From Campylobacterales bacterium (lineage in GTDB: Bacteria; Campylobacterota; Campylobacteria; Campylobacterales; Arcobacteraceae): a stretch of DNA of 5,383 nucleotides. Below the pieces are notes generated by a model, which did no database searches, had not been told where the DNA came from, and was given only the letters and a program-made list of their open reading frames with translations. The position numbers and the translations under genes were made by a program. This document shows positions 1-5,126 of this stretch, one piece after another. How positions within the stretch are numbered: position 1 is the stretch's first letter; every line of letters begins with the position of its first letter. The stretch lies in contig JAIELU010000175.1 in the NCBI GenBank assembly GCA_019752775.1, positions 1 to 5,383 of the forward strand, in the 5' to 3' direction.

Positions 1-377
1 AGAAACTCTCTTTCATCAAACAAAGACCAACATCAAAGAAAATACTTCATACTGTTGATTCTTTTAAGACTTTAACTCAACATACAAGAATTCCAAAAAA
101 CTTCAGAAAAAAAGTAAGAAATAGCAAAAAAACAACATTTATTTATCCAAATGGAATGTCCTTTCGAGTTGTAACTAAAGATTCTGATTTTTATGATTTT
201 ATTCATAAATTTGGTATTTTATATTCAACATCAGCGAATAAAACAGCCGAAAGTTTTAATAAAGATTTCGCAACAATTGGAGCTGATATAATTGTAGAAG
301 ATAAAAGAGGTTTTTATGAAACAAAAGCTTCAAGTATAGTAAAACTCTATAAAAAAACATTAAAGATAGTTCGATAA
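1..377 (+). CDS. Sua5/YciO/YrdC-family protein (threonylcarbamoyl-AMP synthase-like), C-terminal part
   Basis: The reading frame is open from the left edge (first full codon at position 3) to the TAA at 375-377, giving 124 residues without a start, so the gene begins outside the window. The ATG at 156 is an internal methionine. The first visible residues contain IKQRPTSK, which matches the KRP..K substrate-binding stretch of this family. Further on are TTFIYPNG and the diagnostic STSAN motif (nt 228-242), which lies in the nucleotide-binding core. Family members (TsaC/Sua5) make threonylcarbamoyl-AMP from threonine, bicarbonate and ATP for t6A37 in ANN-decoding tRNAs. Many Campylobacterota carry such a short form, but whether this copy is the t6A enzyme or a YciO-like paralogue cannot be told. 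The fold is cytoplasmic, with no signal or membrane segment. The family assignment is good; the exact function is less sure. Confidence 0.85.
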   Translation, partial: KLSFIKQRPTSKKILHTVDSFKTLTQHTRIPKNFRKKVRNSKKTTFIYPNGMSFRVVTKDSDFYDFIHKFGILYSTSANKTAESFNKDFATIGADIIVEDKRGFYETKASSIVKLYKKTLKIVR

Positions 378-413
378 TAATCAGTTTTAAGCAAAAATAA
401 ATTCAAACTAAAA

Positions 414-419
414 TATAAT
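414..419 (+). promoter_or_regulatory. -10 box (TATAAT) for the tRNA-Glu gene
   Basis: A perfect TATAAT lies 18 nt before the first base of the tRNA, so transcription would start about 10 nt upstream of the mature end. No convincing -35 hexamer is visible, as is usual for sigma-70 promoters in Campylobacterota. The tRNA therefore need not depend on read-through from the upstream gene. Confidence 0.55.
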
Positions 420-437
420 CTTACTCTTCAAAAAAAT

Positions 438-513
438 GACCCTGTCGTCTAGTGGCCAAGGACGTCTGGATTTCCTCCAGAACACGCATGTTCGAATCAT
501 GCTGGGGTCGCCA
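438..513 (+). tRNA. tRNA-Glu (UUC anticodon), CCA encoded
   Basis: This 76-nt gene folds as a standard cloverleaf. The 7-bp acceptor stem pairs GACCCTG with TGGGGTC, including two G-T wobbles at its inner end. The D arm is GTC...GAC. The anticodon stem pairs TCTGG with CCAGA and has a 7-nt loop, ATTTCCT. The T arm is GCATG-TTCGAAT-CATGC. Discriminator G73 and a genomic CCA (511-513) follow. With U33 at 471, the anticodon is TTC (472-474), so glutamate. The D-loop layout resembles E. coli tRNA-Glu, and G73 also fits. The base 3' of the anticodon (475) is C, whereas tRNAs nearly always have a purine there and E. coli tRNA-Glu has A37. Reading the anticodon one base later would give TCC (Gly), but that breaks the loop register. 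Confidence 0.93.
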
Positions 514-514
514 C

Positions 515-613
515 TTAACTTCTATTTTGTAATTTTTGAGTTAAAAAAGCCAAAGCAATTACAACAATTGCAACAATAACAAATCCTATAAGTTCATTTT
601 CTAAATCTGACAT
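515..613 (-). CDS. Small single-pass membrane protein, 32 residues
   Basis: This short gene starts at the ATG complementary to 611-613 and ends with TAA at 515-517. The start is backed by a clear ribosome binding site: AGGAAA six bases before the ATG. The product has an acidic N-terminus (MSDLENE), one hydrophobic stretch from about residue 8 to 24 (LIGFVIVAIVVIALAFL), and a short polar, basic tail (TQKLQNRS). It is therefore a typical tiny inner-membrane protein, probably with the N-terminus outside by the positive-inside rule. It lies 27 nt downstream of the ABC ATPase on the same strand and is probably co-transcribed. Its stop lies two bases beyond the convergent tRNA-Glu. I do not recognise a family. 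A membrane anchor or small partner for the orphan ATPase is conceivable but speculative. Confidence 0.6.
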   Translation of the reverse strand: MSDLENELIGFVIVAIVVIALAFLTQKLQNRS

Positions 614-640
614 AATTAATTTCCTAAAATATTTTTTTTA

Positions 641-1429
641 CTATAAAATCTCTTCTACAAAATATCTATTATTTTTCTCATTGATATGCACATTTGTATC
701 AAATATTTTTGATAGGTTTTTGCTTGTTAAAATATCTTCTTTTTTTCCGCTTTTATAAATAGTATTATTATAAATCAAAGCTACATTTTCTATTTCTTCA
801 AAAATTTCTTCTAAATGATGAGTTACTAAAATAATCGAACAATTTTGAGATAATTTTTTTAACATTTTAATAAAATTTATTTGAGCTTTTATATCAAGAC
901 CAACTGTTGGTTCATCAAGTATAAAGGCTTTTGGTTCATGAATTAATGATCTAGCTACTATACACTTTCTTAGCTCTCCTGTTGACATCTGTTCAACATA
1001 TTTGTCTGATAGATATTCAATTTCCAGATATTTCATTGTTTCTTTTGCTTTTTGATGTTGCGCTTCACTAAAATCTTGATGTTTAAAAACTCCAATTGAG
1101 CTATAGTGACCACTTAAAACTACTTCGTAACCACTTAAAAATGAGCCATGAGTTGCAAAATAGTTGTGTAAATCATTTGTTATGATTCCTAAATCTTTTT
1201 TTAATTCAAAAATCGAGTAGTTTGATTTTCCTAAAATTTCTTTTTTATATTTATTTGTTTTTCTTGGGTGAATTTCAGATTGGATTAGTTTCATCAAAGT
1301 TGATTTTCCACTTCCATTTGCTCCAAGTATCGCCCAATGCTCTTTTTCTTTTATTTTTAGAGTTATATCTTTTAATATAATTTTTTCGTCATATCCTACA
1401 TTTATATTTTCAAAGTCAATAATATTCAT
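641..1429 (-). CDS. Orphan ABC transporter-type ATP-binding protein (ModF/YlmA-like)
   Basis: This is a single ABC nucleotide-binding domain of 262 residues, with the start at the ATG complementary to 1427-1429. An ATG five codons upstream (1442-1444) is also open but has no ribosome binding site, while the chosen one is preceded by AGGA at a 6-nt spacing. Visible motifs are Walker A GANGSGKST (residues 36-44), a signature MSTGEL (148-153) in place of LSGGQ, Walker B AFILDE with catalytic E173, D-loop GLD (177-179) and switch histidine H204. The usual Q-loop glutamine appears to be Asn85. The STGE-type signature resembles ModF- and YlmA-like ATPases, which are often encoded without permeases. 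No permease or binding protein is visible here; only a 32-residue membrane protein follows. The substrate is unknown, and a cytosolic or non-transport role is possible. Confidence 0.85.
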   Translation of the reverse strand: MNIIDFENINVGYDEKIILKDITLKIKEKEHWAILGANGSGKSTLMKLIQSEIHPRKTNKYKKEILGKSNYSIFELKKDLGIITNDLHNYFATHGSFLSGYEVVLSGHYSSIGVFKHQDFSEAQHQKAKETMKYLEIEYLSDKYVEQMSTGELRKCIVARSLIHEPKAFILDEPTVGLDIKAQINFIKMLKKLSQNCSIILVTHHLEEIFEEIENVALIYNNTIYKSGKKEDILTSKNLSKIFDTNVHINEKNNRYFVEEIL

Positions 1430-1479
1430 ATTTTTTCCTAACATTTACGTTTTTTAAGATACTACTAGCAAATGTTTAA

Positions 1480-1485
1480 TATAAT
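1480..1485 (+). promoter_or_regulatory. -10 box (TATAAT) in the divergent intergenic region
   Basis: A perfect TATAAT lies 38 nt before the ATG at 1524, implying a 5' leader of about 30 nt. On the other strand, TATATT at 1483-1478 could serve the divergent ABC ATPase. If so, the two -10 boxes overlap and the two promoters would compete. No clear -35 hexamer is seen for either. Confidence 0.5.
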
Positions 1486-1523
1486 CCTTAAAATTAATAA
1501 AATCTACAAAATAAAGAGCAAAA

Positions 1524-1967
1524 ATGAAAGTTACAAGAGTAAAAAAACTAATGATTTCAGGAATTAGCACAGTTACAAATAATGAATTTGAAATGAGTGA
1601 AGAAAATGGCAAAATAACTGGTCTTTGGGAAGAATATTTTGCAAATGATGTTTATAAAAAAACTTTTGATAAAGCAAACAGTGATTTTATGTACGGAGTT
1701 TATAGCAACTACGAATCAGACGCAAGCGGAAACTACAAAGTAACAGTTGGAGTTGAAGTTACAAAACCAAAAAATGCAATAGTTATTGAAGATAAAAAAT
1801 ATTTAGTTTTCACAAAACAAGGTGAACTTCCTATGGTTGTAGTTGAATTATGGGAAGAGATTTGGGATTATTTTGAAAAAAATAGCGAATACGAAAGAGC
1901 TTTTGAAGTAGATTTTGAAAAATATGCAAAAGAAAATGAGATAGAGATTTACGTTTCTATAAAATAA
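1524..1967 (+). CDS. GyrI/Rob-type effector-binding domain protein, copy 1
   Basis: A 147-residue protein made of one stand-alone small-molecule-binding domain of the GyrI-like/AraC-effector-binding class (the family includes the Cass2 integron protein). Supporting marks are the early glycine-turn segment SGIST, the central MYGVYSNYE, the strand GVEVTK, the YLVFTKQGELP turn, the aromatic helix LWEEIWDYF (109-117) and the characteristic ending DFEKYAKENEIEIYVSIK. There is no DNA-binding domain, so it should bind a ligand or partner rather than DNA. No signal peptide is seen; it is probably cytoplasmic. The ribosome binding site is weak (AAGAG, 5 nt spacing). It has its own TATAAT promoter and a strong terminator, so it is a single-gene unit. 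A paralogue of about 52% identity lies at 4330-4776. The family call is firm; the ligand is unknown. Confidence 0.82.
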   Translation: MKVTRVKKLMISGISTVTNNEFEMSEENGKITGLWEEYFANDVYKKTFDKANSDFMYGVYSNYESDASGNYKVTVGVEVTKPKNAIVIEDKKYLVFTKQGELPMVVVELWEEIWDYFEKNSEYERAFEVDFEKYAKENEIEIYVSIK

Positions 1968-1970
1968 CCT

Positions 1971-2007
1971 AAAAATTTGAGGTCGAAAATTTCGACCTCA
2001 AATTTTT
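1971..2007 (+). terminator. Strong intrinsic terminator, 17-bp perfect stem
   Basis: Arms at 1971-1987 and 1991-2007 are exact reverse complements around the loop AAT, with a GAGGTCGAA core and A-tract and T-tract ends. It begins three bases after the upstream stop codon. The 3' arm ends in TTTTT, and the 5' arm begins with AAAAA, so it could stop transcription in both directions. The recognisable ORF6N relic begins where this stem ends. Confidence 0.88.
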
Positions 2008-2411
2008 CCAAAACAAGAACATTGCCAAAAGTATTTACAGAACAAGGTGTTTATATGTGAAACTCGTTAAAAAAAAGAGAACTGCTTCACTTTTTTAGAG
2101 TTGAAACCGTAGATGTATACCAAAGGTATCATTGTAGGCTGGAAGCAACCGTACTTAAAAGTAAAGTTGCTACAGAAGTCACTATAAATATAATGTGAAC
2201 TTTCACAAAGCTAAGAGAATTTGCTTTAACCTACAAAGATATAATAATCGAACTAAAAAACCTAAAAGATGATATAAAACTAAGCCAAAATCAAACTAAT
2301 CAAAATAGTGAAAATATAAAAACAGCCTTTGAAATACTCTCTCAAATACTTGAAGATAGTAAAAATACACAAGATAAGGTTATGGGGTTTAGGGTTGGAA
2401 AAGGTGATTAA
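2007..2411 (+). pseudogene. Decayed ORF6N-domain (phage-type KilA-N/antirepressor-like) gene
   Basis: One frame reads TRTLPKVFTEQGVYM (2013-2057), then an interruption, then ATVLKSKVATEVTINIM (from 2145), TFTKLREFALTYKDIIIEL, and a coiled-coil-like tail ending GFRVGKGD with TAA at 2409-2411. The FTEQGV and KLREF blocks are the second half of the ORF6N domain, found in phage and prophage regulatory proteins. Three lesions are visible. The first half of the domain and the start codon are missing, with homology beginning at the preceding terminator. An 87-nt in-frame insertion beginning with TGA sits where a leucine codon is expected after YM. A second TGA at 2196-2198 falls where family members have Arg in IMRTF, consistent with CGA to TGA. 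No intact product can be made. It is a relic of a mobile or prophage-derived gene. Confidence 0.8.
2058..2144 (+). repeat. 87-nt hairpin-rich insertion inside the ORF6N relic
   Basis: This segment separates YM from ATVLKSK in the ORF6N reading frame, where normal proteins have a single leucine. It holds two foldable blocks. The first (2061-2102) has outer arms AACTC/GAGTT and an inner stem of AAAAAAGAGAA with TTCACTTTTTT (one mismatch, loop CTGC). The second has ATACC-AAA-GGTAT (2117-2129), extended by GATG/CATT with one bulged T. No terminal inverted repeats or target duplication are evident. Its length keeps the reading frame. It may be a small palindromic repeat or the remnant end of an IS200/IS605-type element; neither is proven. 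Confidence 0.45.
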
Positions 2412-2421
2412 TAATTTAGGG

Positions 2422-2427
2422 TATAAT
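2422..2427 (+). promoter_or_regulatory. -10 box (TATAAT) for the KAP-type NTPase gene
   Basis: A perfect TATAAT lies 11 nt after the end of the ORF6N relic and 22 nt before the NTPase start, predicting a very short leader. The ribosome binding site AAAAGG (2438-2443), six bases before ATG 2450, fits inside that leader. No -35 hexamer is evident. Confidence 0.55.
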
Positions 2428-2449
2428 TTTTGAAATTAAAAGGTTTTAA

Positions 2450-4291
2450 ATGCAAAATAAACATATAAATGAATTTTTAGATTATTATATAAAACTTGAG
2501 AATCCTCAATACGCAGTTTTATTGAAAGGTAAATGGGGAAGTGGGAAAACTCATTTTATTAATGAATATAAAAAACAATTAGATACGAATAATCAAAAAT
2601 ATATTTATGTAAGTTTGTACGGTGTAACTAAATATGATGAAATAGAAATAAAATTTTTAGAAGCTATCTATCCAAGGCTTTACAATAAAAAAACAATTTT
2701 TGCTGGAAAAATTGCTAAACAGCTTTTAAAAGGTACGTTTAAAATTGATTTAGATAATGATGGAAATGATGATGGAAATGCAAGTTTCCAAATACCTAAT
2801 TTTAAGCAAGAAGATTTATTAAATACAAAAGATTATATTTTAATATTTGATGATTTAGAAAGATGTTCTATAAATATTATCAATTTATTAGGATATATTA
2901 ATTTCTTTGTTGAACATCAGTCTTATAAAGTAATACTTATTGCAAATGAAGAAGAATTAGAAAAAACAGATAAATATACTCAAATAAAAGAAAAACTTAT
3001 TGGAAAAACTTTTGAGTTTAAAACAAATTCTATTTTTGCTTATGATAGTTTCTTATCAGAATTAAAAAATACAAATAAAATTAAAGAAAATATTTTAGAA
3101 AATGAAAAATTAAATATTTTAGAACTTTTTAATAAATCTAAATCTAATAATCTAAGAGCCTTAAGGCAGAGCTTACTTGATTTTGAAAGATTTTATGATG
3201 AAGTATTAATAATACATTTAAAAAAAGAAGAGTTAATAAAAGATGTTTTATATTGGTTTTTTCTATTTTCATTTGAAATGAGACAAGGGAATAATGAAAT
3301 TTTCAAATTAGATGAAATTAGAGGAGAACATATATTATCTTTATCTAATAGTAATGATAATAAGGAAAAAACAAAGTTTGAAATTTATAATGACAAGTAT
3401 AGTTTTGGTCATTTTGAACAAATTCTTTCTTTTAAAAATTGGGAAAAGATATTATTAAATTCAAATATTGAAAAAGAAGAAATAGATTCAGCTCTAAAAA
3501 ATAGTAAATATTATATTAGTGAAAAATTTTATGATTGGAAACTACTATATAGTTATTTTAATTTAAATGATGAAACTTTTGAGAAGATAGTTAATGATAT
3601 TTATTTTAAAATTTCAAATACTGAATATACAGTATTTGAAGAAGTAAAAATGGTAGCATCAATATTATTAAATTTAAAAGAGAAGAATTTAATTGAAAAA
3701 GATATTTTTTGTTTGGAATATGAAATAAAAAAACAAATTGATTTTTTATTTTACAATGATATGATTAGTGATGAAATAATCCTAGGAAAAAATTTACATT
3801 TGTATGATAGTTTTTTATATAAAAGTTATGAATATATGAAATCTGAATCTTTTAATGAAATTTTAGAATATATAGACGAAAAAACTGTAAATAAATTAGA
3901 AGAAAAATTAAAAAAAGATAGTTTATTAATAATTGATGCAATAGTAAGAAGTGATATTTATTCTTTGTATATAGATGGAAATTTCCCTTATTATAATAAA
4001 CCAATATTTAAATATATTGATACAGAGATATTATTTGAAAAATTAATAAATAGTGATAATAAAACAATTAGAGAATTTTTTAATATATTGAACGATAGAT
4101 ATAAAAGTGATATAGATAGATTAATTTCTGAAAAAGATTTTTTAGAAAAACTTCAATTAAAAGTTGAAGAATATATAAAAAGTAAAACTGGAAAATTAAG
4201 TGTATATCATTTTAGTAATTTTTTAAATAATTTAGAAAAAAATATTAAAAGGTTAAATAATCAAGTAAATCTCTATGAAAAAATATTATAG
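2450..4291 (+). CDS. KAP/YobI-like P-loop NTPase, 613 residues, possible defence protein
   Basis: The N-terminal third is a P-loop NTPase: Walker A GKWGSGKT (residues 27-34), Walker B LIFDDLERC (131-139, Asp134 and Asp135), a sensor-1-like VILIANEEE (161-169) and the KEKLIGKTFEF block (180-190). The DDLER and ANEEE motifs are typical of KAP-family and YobI-like ATPases in the STAND/AAA-like group. No hydrophobic segment is long enough to span the membrane, unlike many KAP proteins. Residues 100-110 form an acidic DxDNDG loop made by a 12-nt duplication. Residues 200-613 are lysine-, glutamate- and leucine-rich, probably all helical, and I recognise no effector domain. The start at 2450 has a good AGG site. 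The gene is markedly AT-rich even for this window, suggesting recent acquisition. Lone genes of this class often lie in defence islands; a defence role here is inferred from class and context only. Confidence 0.8.
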   Translation: MQNKHINEFLDYYIKLENPQYAVLLKGKWGSGKTHFINEYKKQLDTNNQKYIYVSLYGVTKYDEIEIKFLEAIYPRLYNKKTIFAGKIAKQLLKGTFKIDLDNDGNDDGNASFQIPNFKQEDLLNTKDYILIFDDLERCSINIINLLGYINFFVEHQSYKVILIANEEELEKTDKYTQIKEKLIGKTFEFKTNSIFAYDSFLSELKNTNKIKENILENEKLNILELFNKSKSNNLRALRQSLLDFERFYDEVLIIHLKKEELIKDVLYWFFLFSFEMRQGNNEIFKLDEIRGEHILSLSNSNDNKEKTKFEIYNDKYSFGHFEQILSFKNWEKILLNSNIEKEEIDSALKNSKYYISEKFYDWKLLYSYFNLNDETFEKIVNDIYFKISNTEYTVFEEVKMVASILLNLKEKNLIEKDIFCLEYEIKKQIDFLFYNDMISDEIILGKNLHLYDSFLYKSYEYMKSESFNEILEYIDEKTVNKLEEKLKKDSLLIIDAIVRSDIYSLYIDGNFPYYNKPIFKYIDTEILFEKLINSDNKTIREFFNILNDRYKSDIDRLISEKDFLEKLQLKVEEYIKSKTGKLSVYHFSNFLNNLEKNIKRLNNQVNLYEKIL

Positions 4292-4329
4292 TAATATACG
4301 TTCCAAAAATTAACTAATAAAGTGAAAAG

Positions 4330-4776
4330 ATGAAAGTAAAATATTTAGAAAAATTTTATGTTGCAGGAATCACAACAAGAACAAACAACAAAATAGAATT
4401 AGATGAAACAACAGCACAAATACCGCAACTTTGGCAAAGATATGTAGATGAAAATATTGAAAGTAAAACATTCAACAAGTCAAGAAATTTGGCTATGTAT
4501 GGAGTTTACAACAAATATGAAAAAGATGTAAATTCTGACTATGATTATACAATTGGTGTTGAAGTTACAAAATTTAAAAATGCAATTACTATAGAAAAAG
4601 ATAGATATTTGGTATTTTCAAAAAAAGGTGAATTTCCAAAAGTTGTAATAGAAACTTGGCATGAAGTTTGGAACTATTTTGCTTCAAAAGAGTGTGAATA
4701 TGAAAGAGTATATAATTTTGATTTTGAAAAATATTCAAAAGATGATGAAATAGAAATATATATTTCTATAAAGTAA
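4330..4776 (+). CDS. GyrI/Rob-type effector-binding domain protein, copy 2
   Basis: A 148-residue paralogue of the 1524-1967 product; hand alignment gives about 76 identical positions with a single one-residue gap. Shared blocks are TNN (18-20), LW (34-35), KTF (46-48), MYGVY (56-60), GVEVTK (76-81), KNAI, YLVF (93-96), EYER, DFEKY and EIEIY.SIK. The conserved aromatic helix is present as TWHEVWNYF. As in copy 1 there is no DNA-binding domain or signal peptide, so it should be a cytoplasmic ligand-binding protein. It starts 38 nt after the NTPase stop. It may be co-transcribed with the NTPase or use a weak -10-like TATAGT at 4287-4292. The ribosome binding site is poor (GAAAAG). No terminator hairpin follows. 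The N-terminal third differs most from copy 1, so the ligand may differ. Confidence 0.82.
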   Translation: MKVKYLEKFYVAGITTRTNNKIELDETTAQIPQLWQRYVDENIESKTFNKSRNLAMYGVYNKYEKDVNSDYDYTIGVEVTKFKNAITIEKDRYLVFSKKGEFPKVVIETWHEVWNYFASKECEYERVYNFDFEKYSKDDEIEIYISIK

Positions 4777-4821
4777 AATAAATTGTTATGAAGTTTTATC
4801 TATAAATACAGATGATAAAAT

Positions 4822-5060
4822 ACCAATTATTTGGATAATGGTGTTAGAAAAAGCAGTTTTCTAAAATATCTTATTTCAAAGATTAGTTTAAATAATAACT
4901 ACTTATATCTTCCCTACGAGATTGAAGAGAGTCAAATCCAAAATTTTTTTTTGGGAATATCTTCTCAACTCCTGACGAACTAAGAAAACTTTTTATATCA
5001 AAAACTTCATTGGAAAATCTTAAAATAAAAGCATGGACACTAAGTAATAAAAATAATTAG
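4822..5060 (+). pseudogene. Frameshifted remnant, probably of an ABC-type ATPase
   Basis: The 350-nt stretch between the two flanking genes (4777-5126) has no intact gene but contains a readable remnant. One frame from 4822 gives DNGVRKSSFLKYLI and NNNYLYLPYEIEE, then reaches a run of nine T (4944-4952). The next frame continues FFFGNIFSTPDELRKLFIS and SLENLKIKAW, ending with TAG at 5058-5060. One added T would join the two parts. The pieces resemble a degraded Walker A (NGxGKSSFLK), a Q-loop (YLPQEI), an SPGELRKL-type signature and the tail after the H-loop of an ABC-type ATPase. If so, Walker B and much else have been deleted, the Walker A glycine is Arg and the Q-loop Gln is Tyr. No start codon or ribosome binding site is seen. 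The remnant status is fairly safe; the family is a tentative reading. Confidence 0.45.
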
Positions 5061-5063
5061 ATA

Positions 5064-5088
5064 ATCTTAAACTAATAATCTTTAAGAT
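5064..5088. repeat. 8-bp inverted repeat upstream of the alcohol dehydrogenase gene
   Basis: ATCTTAAA (5064-5071) and TTTAAGAT (5081-5088) are exact reverse complements with a 9-nt spacer. The dyad covers the -35 region of the TATAAT at 5095, so it could be an operator. It could also be a weak AT-rich stem ending transcription of the remnant upstream, though no T-run follows directly. Confidence 0.35.
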
Positions 5089-5094
5089 ATATTT

Positions 5095-5100
5095 TATAAT
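5095..5100 (+). promoter_or_regulatory. -10 box (TATAAT) for the alcohol dehydrogenase gene
   Basis: A perfect TATAAT lies 26 nt before the ATG at 5127, leaving room for a short leader that includes the strong ribosome binding site. The 8-bp dyad at 5064-5088 sits immediately upstream. Confidence 0.5.
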
Positions 5101-5126
5101 AAATTTTAATATAAGGGAGAACGGTT

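Noticed and set aside
156..377. A complete 73-residue gene starting at ATG 156
   Set aside because: The frame is open upstream to the window edge and those codons encode conserved family residues (IKQRPTSK, TTFIYPNG), so 156 is internal.
438..513. tRNA-Glu as attachment site of an integrated island
   Set aside because: No repeat of the tRNA 3' end was found elsewhere in the window and no integrase gene is present; the accessory patch begins about 1 kb away, beyond two minus-strand genes.
1430..1444. Earlier ATG start for the ABC ATPase
   Set aside because: It has no ribosome binding site, and its codons overlap the AGGA site that serves the ATG at 1427-1429.
2058..2144. Guide RNA (reRNA/omega-RNA) of a TnpB-type element
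   Set aside because: The hairpins and position are suggestive, but no tnpB coding sequence, element end or target motif can be recognised, so only an unassigned structured insertion is reported.
4283..4297. Palindrome ATATTA-TAG-TAATAT at the NTPase stop codon as a terminator
   Set aside because: It is made only of A-T pairs, too weak and without a T-run; such palindromes arise easily in DNA of this composition.
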